Source of the DNA: Pseudideonella sakaiensis
Lineage (GTDB): Bacteria > Pseudomonadota > Gammaproteobacteria > Burkholderiales > Burkholderiaceae_C
Reading direction: 5' to 3'
Length of the DNA: 64,000 nucleotides
Assembly: GCF_001293525.1 (NCBI RefSeq)
Contig: NZ_BBYR01000076.1
Location: 24,897 to 88,896, forward strand
Shown here: one piece after another, positions 40,533-50,420 of the stretch
Layout: each line of letters begins with the position of its first letter
Position numbering within the stretch: position 1 is the stretch's first letter
Program-made: the position numbers and the translations under genes
Notes under the pieces: generated by a model
Databases searched by the model: none
What the model saw: only the letters and a program-made list of their open reading frames with translations
What the model was told of the DNA's origin: nothing

Positions 40533-40692
40533 GGACGGACTCCGGTGAAGGCTTCGGGACGGCGGCCGTGCGGCGCACCCGGGCGCCGCGCCGCGCCGGC
40601 GCGGCCCCGATCATGCCGTGTCGGCGGGGCAGGCGTGCGTCGCGTGGGCGACGCCGGCCCCGGCGATGGCAGCGGCGCGCACCCCGGGCCCG

Positions 40693-43359
40693 TCAGGGGC
40701 CGGGGTCCTCGACGCAGAAGGCGTGGATGGTCGCCAGCAGGTCCTCGCGCCGCACCGGCTTGCTGAGGTGGGCATTGCAGCCGGCGGCGAGGCTGCGCTG
40801 GGCGTCGATCGCATAGGCCTGGGCCGTGAGCGCGATCACCGGGACCGGCCGCCGCCCGTCCTGCCGCTCGATGCGCCGGATCGCCCGGGTCGCCTCGAGG
40901 CCGTCGATGCCGGGCAGGCGCATGTCCATCAGCACCAGCCCCGGGCGCCCGTCCCTGAACTTCTCGATCGCCGCCTCGCCGTCGCGGGCGACGTCGAGGT
41001 CGATGTCGTCCTCGGCCAGCATCGCCGCGACGATCATCACGTTGACCTCGTTGTCCTCGGTCAGCAGCACCCGCAGGCGACCGTCGCGGCGCTCCGCGCG
41101 CGGCAGCGGCGGCGAGGCCAGCACCGGCGCCGGGCCGGCCCGGAACGTCTCCGCAGATGCCCCGGCCGCGGCGCCCGGCGCCGCCGGCGTGGACGGCGGC
41201 CCCTGCGGTGCGTCCGGGTCGCCCGGCGCCACCGTCGCCCCGTCCAGCAGCGGCGCCAGCCCCCAGCGCGGCGGCAGCGCCGCGGGCGGCAGCGCGATGC
41301 AGAACTCGAAGCGCGCCCCCTGGCCCAGCGCGCTGTGCAGCGCCAGGCGTCCGCCCATCTGCTCCACCAGGCTGCGCGCGATCGCCAGCCCCAGCCCGGT
41401 GCCCGCCGCCGGCGCGCCGCCATCGACCTGGGCGAAGCTCTCGAACACCCGCGCATGCTCGCTCGGATCGATGCCGATGCCGGTGTCGCTGACGGCAAAG
41501 CGCACCGCGTGCGGCCCGTCCGCGGCGCCTGCCTGCGGCGCCACCGCGACCTCGACCCGGCCGGTCGGCGTGAACTTGATCGCATTGCCGACCAGGTTGG
41601 TCAGCACCTGGGCCAGGCGGCGGCGGTCGCCGAGCACCACGGGCGGCAACTCGTCGGCGATGCGCCAGTCGAGCATCAGCCCACGCCCGCTGGCCTTGCC
41701 CGCCAGCAGCGCCGCCTGCTCGTCGAGCAGCTCGCGCAGCGCGAACGGGGCAGGCTCGAGGGCGAGGCGGCCGGCCTCGATGCGCGACAGGTCCAGCAGG
41801 TCGTCGATCAGCGCCGACAGGTGCTGCCCGGAGCGGCGGAACACCTCGACGTAGCGCTGCTGGTCCGGGTCCAGCGGTGTGCGCTGCAGCAGCTGGGCCA
41901 CGCCGAGCAGCGCGTTCATCGGCGTGCGGATTTCGTGGCTGACATGGGCCAGGAAGTCGCTCTTCGCGCGGTTCGCCGCGTCGGCCACCGCACGTTCCAG
42001 CCGCAGCCGGCGGTTCGCGCGCGCCGCCGCGTGCAGCTGCAGCACCGTGGCCTGGAGCGCGCCGGCGGCCAGGATGGCCAGCGGCAGCAGCAGCGCGGCC
42101 TGGCGCGCGGCCAGCGCCAGCGCGGCCACGGCCAACCCCGTCACGAGCGCCGCGGCGCCCAGCGTGGCGCCCAGGTCCCAGGCCAGCGCCGGCCGCCGGC
42201 GCCGCCACAGCCACAGCCCGGGGCCGAGCGCCAGCAGCACCAGCAGCGCGTCCAGCCAGGGGGTGCGCGGGTCGACCACGTCGCCCTGGCGCAGCACCGC
42301 GTAGGCGGTGGCCAGGACGCGGAAGCCGTTGTGCAGCCCGAACGGCGTCATCGCCAGGTCGCCGAGGAAGGCGCTGCTGCCGATGAAGACGGTGCGCCCG
42401 TCCACCATCTCGCGCAGCCCCGCCCCCTCGCTCACGCCCAGCGCCGCCGCCATCAGCGTGTTGAAGGGCAGGCTGGCCACCGCGTCCGCGTTCGGCGGCA
42501 TCGACAGCGTGATGCTGCCGTCGCCGCCGGCCGGCCAGCGCTGCGCGCCGAGCGCCAGCGTCGCCCCGTCGAAGGCCAGCTCCTCGCCGGGCCGCTCGAG
42601 CAGCAGCGGCGCCAGCGCGAGCGACGGGAAGAGCCGGCCGCCGGCCTGGTGCAGCAGCGGCAGCCGGCGCAGCTGGCCGTCGCCGTCGAGCGGGGTCGAC
42701 ACCAGCCCGATGCGGCCCGGCCGCAGCGCCTGCTCGGGCACGCCGGACAGCAGCACCGACGCGGGCAGCGCGAGCGCCTCCCAATGCACCGCGGCGGGCG
42801 TGCCCCCTCCCGACACGGGCACCGCCAGACGTGCGGCCAGCCCCTCCAGCGCCGGGTCCGATTCGCCGGCATGGCGCTGCCCGGCCGCCGCCAGCACCAC
42901 GTCGCCGCGCTCGCCGAGCGCGCGCGCGAGCGCACTGTCGCCATTGCGCGGCTCGTCGAAGACGATGTCGAGCACGACCACGCGGGCGCCCAGCTCGCGC
43001 AGGTACTGCACGGCCAGCGCATAGGTGTCGCGCGAGTAGGGCCAGGGCCCGAGCCGCGGCCGCAGCGCGCGCACCGAGGCGTCGTCGATGTCGACCAGCA
43101 GCACCTGCGGGTAATGGGCCGGCCGCGCCACCGCGCGCAGCATCGCGTCCTGCAGCGCCGCACCCAGCCGCACGCCCGGCGGGCTCCACGCGAGCAGCGC
43201 GGCGAGCAGCAGGCTCAGCAGCGGCACCGCGGCCAGGCCCAGCGCTCCCGCCACGGGCCCGCCGGCGGCGGCGTCCGGGCGCGCGTCGCGACCGGACCAC
43301 CACCGCCGCAGGCGCTGGATCGGGGAGGCGGCCGGTCCCGGCATCGCAGGGTCGGTCAC
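40693..43359 (-). CDS. CHASE2-domain hybrid sensor histidine kinase/response regulator
   Basis: Membrane sensor kinase of 888 residues. Order: N-terminal membrane helix (about 36-58), extracytoplasmic CHASE2 domain (about 65-365; VLLVDIDDASVRAL, VVVLDIVFDEPRNGDSALA), three membrane helices (about 368-445), HisKA with HVSHEIRTPMNALLG (phospho-accepting His475), HATPase with NLVGNAIKFT (Asn592), DTGIGI and GTGLGLAI, then a Pro/Ala-rich linker and a receiver domain (LTEDN near 768, phospho-accepting Asp812 in MDMRLPGIDG, Lys in LSKPV). No HPt domain is seen, so the downstream phosphorelay partner is elsewhere. It starts 7 nt after the FecR/LysM gene. Confidence 0.92.
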   Translation of the reverse strand: MTDPAMPGPAASPIQRLRRWWSGRDARPDAAAGGPVAGALGLAAVPLLSLLLAALLAWSPPGVRLGAALQDAMLRAVARPAHYPQVLLVDIDDASVRALRPRLGPWPYSRDTYALAVQYLRELGARVVVLDIVFDEPRNGDSALARALGERGDVVLAAAGQRHAGESDPALEGLAARLAVPVSGGGTPAAVHWEALALPASVLLSGVPEQALRPGRIGLVSTPLDGDGQLRRLPLLHQAGGRLFPSLALAPLLLERPGEELAFDGATLALGAQRWPAGGDGSITLSMPPNADAVASLPFNTLMAAALGVSEGAGLREMVDGRTVFIGSSAFLGDLAMTPFGLHNGFRVLATAYAVLRQGDVVDPRTPWLDALLVLLALGPGLWLWRRRRPALAWDLGATLGAAALVTGLAVAALALAARQAALLLPLAILAAGALQATVLQLHAAARANRRLRLERAVADAANRAKSDFLAHVSHEIRTPMNALLGVAQLLQRTPLDPDQQRYVEVFRRSGQHLSALIDDLLDLSRIEAGRLALEPAPFALRELLDEQAALLAGKASGRGLMLDWRIADELPPVVLGDRRRLAQVLTNLVGNAIKFTPTGRVEVAVAPQAGAADGPHAVRFAVSDTGIGIDPSEHARVFESFAQVDGGAPAAGTGLGLAIARSLVEQMGGRLALHSALGQGARFEFCIALPPAALPPRWGLAPLLDGATVAPGDPDAPQGPPSTPAAPGAAAGASAETFRAGPAPVLASPPLPRAERRDGRLRVLLTEDNEVNVMIVAAMLAEDDIDLDVARDGEAAIEKFRDGRPGLVLMDMRLPGIDGLEATRAIRRIERQDGRRPVPVIALTAQAYAIDAQRSLAAGCNAHLSKPVRREDLLATIHAFCVEDPGP

Positions 43360-43366
43360 TCGGGCG

Positions 43367-45154
43367 TCAAGGCCCCCGCGGGAGCCAGAGGCTGTCCCAC
43401 CACGGGACGGCCGGCACCTCGACGGTCAGCGGCGGGCCGAAGTCGCCGACCGCGCTGTCGCCCAGCACCGAGCGCAGCCGGGCATAGACCGTGCCGGCGG
43501 CCGGGCGCGGCAGCTGCAGCTGGCCGCCCCAGTGGCGCTGCTCGGCCAGGCGCTGCTCGAAGCCGGGGTCGCGCGCGAGCTGCAGGTCCACGCCCTGCCC
43601 CGGCGCGCTCGCACGCCAGCGCAGCAGCAGGTGCGCCGGGCTGAGCTGCGGCGGCTCCCACTGCGGCGGCGGCGGGCTCGCGCGCAGGTCGAACTGCCGC
43701 ACCGCGCCCCAGGGCCCGCGGGCCCCGGCGGGCCGGCCCGCGCCGGACGGCAGCGCGGCCACGCGCCAGGCGTACACGCCCGGCGGCAACTGCAGCACGG
43801 CCTCGCGGCCGGGCAGCCGGGCCTCGTAGGCCGGCGGGTCGAAGCGCCCGTCGCGGCCGACCTGCAGCAGCACGCCGGCGCCGTCCGCCGGCGCGGCCCA
43901 GCGCAGCCGCACCGCCGGGCCGGCGACCACGCGGCCGGGCGCCGGTTCCTGCAGCGCCGGCGCGAACGGCCGGAGCGCCAGCTCGAAGCGCCCCTCGGCA
44001 TCCTTCCCCTCGAGGCCCTCGGCGTCGATCGCGCGGACGCGCCAGCGGTAGGGGCCGTCGGCCGGCAGCGCGTCGGCGTCCCAGGTGCTGCCCGGCTCGT
44101 CGACACGGCGCTCGGCCACCAGCGCATCCGCGCCCGCCGCGGCGAACAGCTGCACCCGGTAGCCGCGCGCGCCGTCGACCGGCGTCCAGTCCAGCCGCAG
44201 CGGCCCCTGCTCGACGCGCCCGGCCGCGGCGGCCAGCGGCGCGGGCAGCAGCGGGCGCGGCGGCGCGACGGGCTCGCCGCGCCGCGCCTGCGTGCCCTGG
44301 CCGGCCGGCACCAGCAGGCCGTCGGCGGCGGGCGCACCGGGCGTGCCCGCGGCGTCGGCCGCCGCCGCGGCGACGCCGCCCGACAGCACCTCCAGCCGCG
44401 CCGCGCCACCATCCTCGACGCCGACGCGGAAATCGGTGCCGCGCACCCCCAGGTGGATCGCCGGCGTGCGCACCTCGAAGGCCGGCGTGCGGCTCGCGTT
44501 CGGCTCGACGCGGGTGTCGGCGCCGCCCCGGTCGACCCGCACCCCGGTGTCGGTGATGCCGCTGCGGCCATAGACCAGCAGCCGCTCGAGCGTGACCCGG
44601 CTGCCCGGCACCACCAGCAGCCGCGAGCCGTCGGCGAAGCGCAGGCTGGCCGCGCCGCCAGGGCCGGTCGCCAGCGCGTCGCCGGCGCGCAGGCGCTCGC
44701 CGGGCACGGCCAGGGCCTGCGGCGGCGCCCCGTCGCGCAGCAGGTCCACCGCGCCAGCGACGTGCACCACCTCGGCGACCGCCGCATCGCGCCGCAGCCA
44801 GTCGAAGGGCAGCCGCAGCACGCTGCCGGGCACCAGCCGTCGCGGGTCCGCGATGCCGTTCAGGCGCTGGACCTGCGGCCAGTCCCCGGGGCGCTGCAGA
44901 TAGAGCGCCGCCAGCCCGATCAGCGTGTCGCCGGCGGCGATGCGGTAGGGCCACTCGCGGCCGGCGGCCGGCGGTGTCGCCGACGCCGACGCCGGCGCCG
45001 GCGGGGGCGCGGCCGGCGCGAGCGACGCCGGCGCGCGCGCCGGCCCGGCCGGGGTCGCGGCCCCTGCGGCCCCGGCGGCGACCCCGAGGCCCGCGGCCAG
45101 CGCCACCGTGGCCCCGATCACGCCCTGCGCACCCCCTCGCCCGTGCCGTCCCAT
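43367..45154 (-). CDS. LysM and FecR domain exported protein
   Basis: 595 residues. A signal-like hydrophobic segment (VIGATVALAAGLGVAAGAAG), Pro/Ala linker, one LysM peptidoglycan-binding module at about 69-115 (YRIAAGDTLIGLAALYLQRPG), a FecR domain at about 130-250 (RFADGSRLLVVPGSRVTLERL, TPAIHLGVRGTDFRVGV) and three or four FN3-like repeats (RLDWTPVDGARGYRVQLF, YRWRVRAIDAEG). Predicted periplasmic and wall-bound. AGGAG precedes the ATG at 45154. It is co-transcribed with the CHASE2 kinase, probably providing or transmitting its envelope signal; that role is inferred from linkage. Confidence 0.88.
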   Translation of the reverse strand: MGRHGRGGAQGVIGATVALAAGLGVAAGAAGAATPAGPARAPASLAPAAPPPAPASASATPPAAGREWPYRIAAGDTLIGLAALYLQRPGDWPQVQRLNGIADPRRLVPGSVLRLPFDWLRRDAAVAEVVHVAGAVDLLRDGAPPQALAVPGERLRAGDALATGPGGAASLRFADGSRLLVVPGSRVTLERLLVYGRSGITDTGVRVDRGGADTRVEPNASRTPAFEVRTPAIHLGVRGTDFRVGVEDGGAARLEVLSGGVAAAAADAAGTPGAPAADGLLVPAGQGTQARRGEPVAPPRPLLPAPLAAAAGRVEQGPLRLDWTPVDGARGYRVQLFAAAGADALVAERRVDEPGSTWDADALPADGPYRWRVRAIDAEGLEGKDAEGRFELALRPFAPALQEPAPGRVVAGPAVRLRWAAPADGAGVLLQVGRDGRFDPPAYEARLPGREAVLQLPPGVYAWRVAALPSGAGRPAGARGPWGAVRQFDLRASPPPPQWEPPQLSPAHLLLRWRASAPGQGVDLQLARDPGFEQRLAEQRHWGGQLQLPRPAAGTVYARLRSVLGDSAVGDFGPPLTVEVPAVPWWDSLWLPRGP

Positions 45155-45260
45155 GACCTGCTCCTGCCGCGACGCCGCGCACCCCGGCGCGAACCGACGC
45201 GGCTTTTACCATGCAGCCGGTTGTCCGCGCGCCCGTCGGACTGCGGGGCCTGCGGCGCCG

Positions 45261-48083
45261 TCAGTGCGCCTCGTCCCAGTTGGGCCCGGCGCCGACCTCG
45301 GCCAGCAGCGGCACGCGCAGCGTGGCGACCGAGGCCATGATCCGCGGCAGCGCCTCGCGCGCCCAGTCCAGCTCGGCCTGCGGGACCTCGCAGACCAGCT
45401 CGTCGTGGACCTGCATCACGATGCGCGTGGCCCGGCCTTCCTCGTCGAGGCAGCGCTGCAGCGCGATCATCGCGCGCTTGATCAGGTCGGCCGCGGTGCC
45501 CTGCATCGGCGCATTGATCGCCTGCCGCTCGGCGGCACTGCGCCGCGGCCCGTTGCCACCGTTGATGTCGGGCAGCACGATGCGCCGGCCGAACAGCGTC
45601 TCCACCCAGCCCTGCGCGCGCGCCGCAGCGCGCGTCTCGTCCATGTAGCGCTTGACCCCGGCGAAGCGCTCGAAGTAACGGTCGATGTAGGTCTGCGCCG
45701 CGGCGCGCTCGATGCCCAGGCTCTGCGCCAGGCCGAAGGCGCCCATGCCGTAGATCAGGCCGAAGTTGATGGTCTTGGCGTAGCGCCGCTGCTCGGCCGA
45801 GACGGCCTCGGGGGCGACGCCGAAGACCTCGCCGGCGGTGGCGCGGTGCACGTCCAGGCCCTCGGCGAAAGCACGCAGCAGGCCCGGGTCCTCGCTGATG
45901 TGGGCCATGATGCGCAGCTCGATCTGCGAGTAGTCGGCCGAGACGATCAGGTGGCCTGGCGGCGCCACGAAGGCCTCGCGCACGCGCCGCCCCTCGGTGG
46001 TCCGGATCGGGATGTTCTGCAGGTTGGGGTCGTTGCTGGCCAGCCGGCCGGTGACCGCCACCGCCTGCGCATAGTTGGTGTGCACGCGGCCGGTCGACGG
46101 GTTGACCATCAGCGGCAGCTTGTCGGTGTAGGTGCCCTTCAGCTTGGCCAGCGAGCGGTGCTCCAGCAGCGTCGCCGGCAGCGGGTAGTCGGCGGCCAGC
46201 TCGGTCAGCACGTCCTCGTCGGTGGACGGCGCGCCGGTGGCCGTCTTCTTGCGCACCGGCAGGCCGAGCTTGCCGAACAGGATCTCGCCGATCTGCTTCG
46301 GCGAGCCCATGTTGAAGGGCTGGCCGGCGATCTCGTAGGCCTGCTGCTCGAGCGCCATCATGCGCTCGCCCAGCGCCTGGCTCTGGCGCGCCAGCACCGC
46401 CGGGTCGATCAGCACGCCGTGGCGCTCGATGCGCTGCAGCACCGCGCTGCACGGCATCTCGAGGTCGCGGTAGACCTGCAGCAGCCCGGGCTCGGCCTGC
46501 AGCTTCGGCCACAGCACCGCGTGGACGCCCAGCGTCATCTCGGAGTCCTCGCCGGAGTAGCGCGCGGCCCGCTCCAGCTCGACCTGGGCAAACGGGATCT
46601 GGTGCGCGCCCTTGCCGCAGACGTCCTCGTAGCTCAGGCCGCGGCGGCCGAGGTGCCGGTCGGCCAGGCTTTCCAGGCCGTGCGGCTTGTGCGCCTCCAG
46701 CACGTAGCTCTGCAGCAGCGTGTCGTGCACGTAGCCGCGCACCGCGATGCCCTCGTTCTGCAGCACGTGGGTGTCGTACTTGACGTTCTGGCCGAGCTTG
46801 GGCGCCGCGGCGTCCTCCAGCCAGGGCCGCAGGCGCTCGAGCACGAGCTCGCGCGGCAACTGGTCCGGCACCCCGGCGTAGGCATGGCCGACCGGGACGT
46901 AGGCCGCCTCGCCCGGCGCGACGCTGAACGACAGGCCGACCAGCCGGGCGCGCATCGGGTCCAGCGAATCGGTCTCGGTGTCCAGCGCGGTCAGCGCGGC
47001 ACCGCGCAGCCGCTCGACCCAGGCATCCAGCCGCGCGAGGTCGAGCACGGTCTCGCACGCGAGCTCGGCCGGCGCGGGCGCGGTCGCTCCGTCGGCGACC
47101 TCCGCGCCGGCGACGCCTGCCGCCGGCGCCGGACCGCTGCCGGCGGCCGGCGACTCGCCCGACGGCGCGGCCGGCGCCGCGCGGCGGGCCTCCAGCTCGC
47201 GGCGGAAGGTCCGGAAGCCATAGCGGCCATAGAAGTCCAGCAGCGCCGGCTCGTCGACCGGCCGCAGCACCAGCGCATCGAGCGCCGGCCAGCCCGCGAC
47301 ATGCGGCGCCAGCGGGCAGTCGGTGACCACCGTCACGAGGCGGCGCGCGGTCGGCAGCCAGTCGAGCGCGCGCCGCAGGTTCTCGCCGGCCACGCCCTTC
47401 ATCGCCGGCGCGGCCGCCATCACGCCGTCGAGCGAGCCGTGCTCGACGATCCAGCGTGCCGCCGTCTTCGGGCCGACCTTGTCCACGCCGGGCACGTTGT
47501 CGACGGCGTCGCCGACCAGGGTCAGGTAGTCGACGATGCGCTGCGGCGGCACGCCGAACTTGGCCTCCACCGCGGCGGCATCCAGCCGTTCGCCGCTCAT
47601 GGTGTTGACCAGGCCGATGCGCGGCGTGACGAGTTGCGCGAGGTCCTTGTCGCCGGTGGACACCAGCACGCGGTGGCCCTGGGCCTCGCCGACCCGCGCC
47701 AGCGTGCCGATCACGTCGTCGGCCTCGACGCCGGGCACCTCCAGCACCGGCCAGCCCAGCAGCGCGACCGCCTCGTGGATCGGCCCGATCTGCTGCACCA
47801 GCGGTTCCGGCATCGGCGCCCGCTGCGCCTTGTAGGCGGGGTACCAGTCGTCGCGGAAGGTCTTGCCCTTGGCATCGAAGACGCAGGCGGCGTGCTCGGC
47901 CGGGAACTGCTCGCGCAGCTTCTGCAGCATCGCGACGAAGCCGTGCAGCGCACCGGTCGGGAAGCCGTCGGGCGCGCGCAGGTCCGGCAGCGCGTGGTAG
48001 GCGCGGTAGAGGTAGCTGGAGCCGTCCACCAGCAGCAGCAGCGGCGCGGCGTCGGGATCGGCGGGGGCGTCAGGCTCGGTCAT
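45261..48083 (-). CDS. polA: DNA polymerase I
   Basis: Repair and Okazaki-fragment polymerase. 940 residues: N-terminal 5' nuclease (LLLVDGSSYLYRAYHALPDL, GVEADDVIGTLA, STGDKDLAQLV), 3'-5' exonuclease with ExoI DTETDSLD intact, and polymerase motifs A (SADYSQIELRIMAH), B (RRYAKTINFGLIYGMGAFG) and C (MQVHDELVCEV). All three activities appear complete. A poorly conserved Ala/Gly/Pro insert separates nuclease and exonuclease domains. The ATG at 48083 has no Shine-Dalgarno. Confidence 0.97.
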   Translation of the reverse strand: MTEPDAPADPDAAPLLLLVDGSSYLYRAYHALPDLRAPDGFPTGALHGFVAMLQKLREQFPAEHAACVFDAKGKTFRDDWYPAYKAQRAPMPEPLVQQIGPIHEAVALLGWPVLEVPGVEADDVIGTLARVGEAQGHRVLVSTGDKDLAQLVTPRIGLVNTMSGERLDAAAVEAKFGVPPQRIVDYLTLVGDAVDNVPGVDKVGPKTAARWIVEHGSLDGVMAAAPAMKGVAGENLRRALDWLPTARRLVTVVTDCPLAPHVAGWPALDALVLRPVDEPALLDFYGRYGFRTFRRELEARRAAPAAPSGESPAAGSGPAPAAGVAGAEVADGATAPAPAELACETVLDLARLDAWVERLRGAALTALDTETDSLDPMRARLVGLSFSVAPGEAAYVPVGHAYAGVPDQLPRELVLERLRPWLEDAAAPKLGQNVKYDTHVLQNEGIAVRGYVHDTLLQSYVLEAHKPHGLESLADRHLGRRGLSYEDVCGKGAHQIPFAQVELERAARYSGEDSEMTLGVHAVLWPKLQAEPGLLQVYRDLEMPCSAVLQRIERHGVLIDPAVLARQSQALGERMMALEQQAYEIAGQPFNMGSPKQIGEILFGKLGLPVRKKTATGAPSTDEDVLTELAADYPLPATLLEHRSLAKLKGTYTDKLPLMVNPSTGRVHTNYAQAVAVTGRLASNDPNLQNIPIRTTEGRRVREAFVAPPGHLIVSADYSQIELRIMAHISEDPGLLRAFAEGLDVHRATAGEVFGVAPEAVSAEQRRYAKTINFGLIYGMGAFGLAQSLGIERAAAQTYIDRYFERFAGVKRYMDETRAAARAQGWVETLFGRRIVLPDINGGNGPRRSAAERQAINAPMQGTAADLIKRAMIALQRCLDEEGRATRIVMQVHDELVCEVPQAELDWAREALPRIMASVATLRVPLLAEVGAGPNWDEAH

Positions 48084-48089
48084 GCCGGC

Positions 48090-48095
48090 ATTGTG
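48090..48095 (-). promoter_or_regulatory. Candidate -10 (CACAAT) of polA
   Basis: Six nucleotides separate it from the polA ATG, so initiation at the A of ATG would give a leaderless mRNA. First base deviates from consensus and no -35 is visible. Confidence 0.35.
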
Positions 48096-48136
48096 GCGGC
48101 AGGCCGGCGAGGCGGCGCGCGAGGCCGGCGCGCCGA

Positions 48137-48142
48137 TAGAAT
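48137..48142 (+). promoter_or_regulatory. Candidate -10 (TAGAAT) of the DUF2782-thrB operon
   Basis: TAGAAT followed by CCGCGC and the ATG at 48149: a 6-nt gap, so the mRNA would begin at the start codon. No Shine-Dalgarno and no visible -35. Confidence 0.5.
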
Positions 48143-48148
48143 CCGCGC

Positions 48149-48541
48149 ATGCCCTGCCGCCACGCCGCCCTGCCCCTGCCGACCGCCCGCGCGGCCGTGG
48201 CCGCGCTGCTCGCCGCCACCGCGGTGGCCGCCACCGCCGCCGACGCCCCGGCGGCCGCGGGCGCCGCAGCGTCGGCGGCCTCCGCGCCACCCGGCTACCT
48301 GGTCATCGACGAGATCCGCGGCGAACCGCGGGTGCAGCAGATCGTGATCGAGGACGGCGGCTCGCGCATTGAGGAGACCCGCGTGCGCGGCAACACCACG
48401 CGCATCAGCGTGACCCCCAAGGTCGGCACGCAGCGGGGCTACGAGATCATCACCGAAGACGGTTCGCGCGACGTGTCGGACGGGCTCACCGGGGCGCGCG
48501 GCGCCGCCGGCAAGCGCGTGTGGCGCGTGCTGTCGTTTTGA
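48149..48541 (+). CDS. DUF2782 family exported protein
   Basis: 130 residues: signal peptide (LPTARAAVAALLAATAVAATAADA), then a compact conserved domain PPGYLVIDEIRGEPRVQQIV ... NTTRISVTPKVG ... YEIITEDGSRDV, ending KRVWRVLSF. It matches the DUF2782 family found between polA and thrB in betaproteobacteria. Function unknown; periplasmic location inferred. It starts 65 nt from the divergent polA start and lies 45 nt before thrB. Confidence 0.85.
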   Translation: MPCRHAALPLPTARAAVAALLAATAVAATAADAPAAAGAAASAASAPPGYLVIDEIRGEPRVQQIVIEDGGSRIEETRVRGNTTRISVTPKVGTQRGYEIITEDGSRDVSDGLTGARGAAGKRVWRVLSF

Positions 48542-48586
48542 CCCCGCGCCGCCGCCGCGGCGGCGCCTGCCCGCCCGCCTGACACC

Positions 48587-49558
48587 ATGGCCGTCTTCAC
48601 CGAGGTGCCGTTCGACACGGCGCGCCGCCTGATCGAGCGGCTCGACATCGGCACCCTGACCACGCTCGAAGGCGCCGCCGGCGGCATCGAGAACACCAAC
48701 TACTTCGCCGACACCGACCGCGGCCGCTACGTGCTGACGGTGTTCGAGCGCCTGGGCTTCGAGCAGCTGCCGTTCTACCTCGGCCTGATGAAGCACCTGG
48801 CGCAGCGCGGCATCCCGGTGCCCGACCCGCAGGCCGATGCCGAGGGCCGCATCCTGCTCGAACTGCTCGGCAAGCCGGCCGCGGTGGTGAACCGGCTGCC
48901 CGGGCGCCACCGCGAGGCGCCGGACCGCGCCCATGCCGAGGCCGTGGCCGCGATGCTGGCACGCATGCACCTGGCCGGGGCCGACTTCCCGCTGCGCCAG
49001 CCCAACCTGCGCGGCCTCGCGTGGTGGGCCGAGACGGTGCCGGTGGTGCGCCCCTTCCTGGACCCGGCGCAGCGCGCGCTGATCGACGCGGAGCTGGCCT
49101 TCCAGCAGCAGCTCGCCGCGTCCGCCGCCTACGGGGCGTTGCCGGCCGGCCCGATCCATGCGGACCTGTTCCGCGACAACGTGATGTTCACCGACGCGGA
49201 CGGCGAGGACCGCCTCGGCGGCTTCTTCGACTTCTACTTCGCCGGCGTCGACCGCTGGCTGTTCGACATCGCGGTCTGCCTGAACGACTGGTGCATCGAC
49301 CTCGACACCGGCGCGCTGGTGGAGGCCCGCGCCCAGGCCTTCGTCGCGGCCTACGACGCGGTGCGGCCGCTGCAGGCGAACGAGCTGCGGCTGCTGCCGG
49401 CGCTGATGCGCGCCGGCGCGCTGCGCTTCTGGATCTCGCGGCTGTGGGACCTGCACCTGCCGCGCGACGCCCGCATGCTGGCGCCGCACGACCCGACCCA
49501 CTTCGAGCGGGTGCTGCGGCAGCGCGTAGCGCAGCCCTGGCACTACGAGCGGTCATGA
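48587..49558 (+). CDS. thrB: Homoserine kinase (aminoglycoside-phosphotransferase fold)
   Basis: Phosphorylates homoserine in threonine synthesis. 323 residues of the APH-like ThrB type: [36 protein letters not shown] (glycine-rich ATP loop), [12 protein letters not shown] (Brenner motif with catalytic Asp) and [27 protein letters not shown] (metal-binding DFY, quoted in part). Its stop overlaps the next gene by 4 nt (ATGA). Confidence 0.96.
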   Translation: MAVFTEVPFDTARRLIERLDIGTLTTLEGAAGGIENTNYFADTDRGRYVLTVFERLGFEQLPFYLGLMKHLAQRGIPVPDPQADAEGRILLELLGKPAAVVNRLPGRHREAPDRAHAEAVAAMLARMHLAGADFPLRQPNLRGLAWWAETVPVVRPFLDPAQRALIDAELAFQQQLAASAAYGALPAGPIHADLFRDNVMFTDADGEDRLGGFFDFYFAGVDRWLFDIAVCLNDWCIDLDTGALVEARAQAFVAAYDAVRPLQANELRLLPALMRAGALRFWISRLWDLHLPRDARMLAPHDPTHFERVLRQRVAQPWHYERS

Positions 49559-50406
49559 GGCTGCGCACCGTCCCCGCGCGCCAGGGCTTCGCCTGGGTCC
49601 GGCGCGGCTTCCGGGCCTTCCTGCAGCGGCCGCTGGCCAACACCGTGCTGCTCGGCAGCTTCATGCTGGCCGCGTTCGCGCTGCTGCTGCTCCCGGTGGT
49701 CGGCGTGGTGCTGGTGGTGATGGCGCTGCCGCTGGTCTCGCTGGGCTTCATGATCGCGACGCGGCGCGCGCTGGCCGGCCTGCCGGCCGGCCCCGGCGTG
49801 CTGCTGGAGGGCCTGCGCGCACCGATGCCGCGGCGCCGCAGCATGCTGACGTTGCTGGCGGTGTATGCCGCCGCCAACCTGCTGGTGATGCTGCTGGCCG
49901 ACGCGGTCGACGGCGGCCGCTTCGCCGCGCTGCAGCAGGCCCTGACGGCCGAGAGCGCCCCCTCGCCGGAGCAGATGGCCGAGCTGCTCGGCGACCCGCG
50001 CCTGTTCTGGGGCCTGGTGCTGCGCTTCGGGCTGACGGCGCTGGTCTCGCTGCCCTTCTGGCATGCGCCGGCGCTGGTGCACTGGGAGGGCCAGGGCGTC
50101 GGCCAGGCGCTGTTCATCAGCAGCCTGGCGTGCTGGCGCAACAAGGGCGCGCTGGTGGTCTACGGTGCGGGCTGGCTGGCGCTCGTGCTGCTGTTCTCGA
50201 TGCTGGCCAACACCGTGGTGGCGCTGTTCGGCGAGCCGCGCCTGCTCGCGCTGGCCGCGATGCCGGCCGCGCTGATGTTCTCGACCGCCTTCTACGCCTC
50301 GCTGTACTTCATCTACGCGGACTGCTTCCAGCCCGATCCGCCGGTGCCGGCGCTCGTGCCGGAGCCGGCCGACGCGCCGCTGCCGCCCACACCACCCAGC
50401 CCCTGA
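49555..50406 (+). CDS. BPSS1780-family membrane protein
   Basis: 283 residues, predicted inner-membrane protein with about five or six hydrophobic helices ([77 protein letters not shown]) and a Pro-rich cytosolic-type tail. The pattern [25 protein letters not shown] is the family signature as I remember it. Translationally coupled to thrB. Function unknown. Confidence 0.82.
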   Translation: MRLRTVPARQGFAWVRRGFRAFLQRPLANTVLLGSFMLAAFALLLLPVVGVVLVVMALPLVSLGFMIATRRALAGLPAGPGVLLEGLRAPMPRRRSMLTLLAVYAAANLLVMLLADAVDGGRFAALQQALTAESAPSPEQMAELLGDPRLFWGLVLRFGLTALVSLPFWHAPALVHWEGQGVGQALFISSLACWRNKGALVVYGAGWLALVLLFSMLANTVVALFGEPRLLALAAMPAALMFSTAFYASLYFIYADCFQPDPPVPALVPEPADAPLPPTPPSP

Positions 50407-50420
50407 AGGAGACCGACCCC

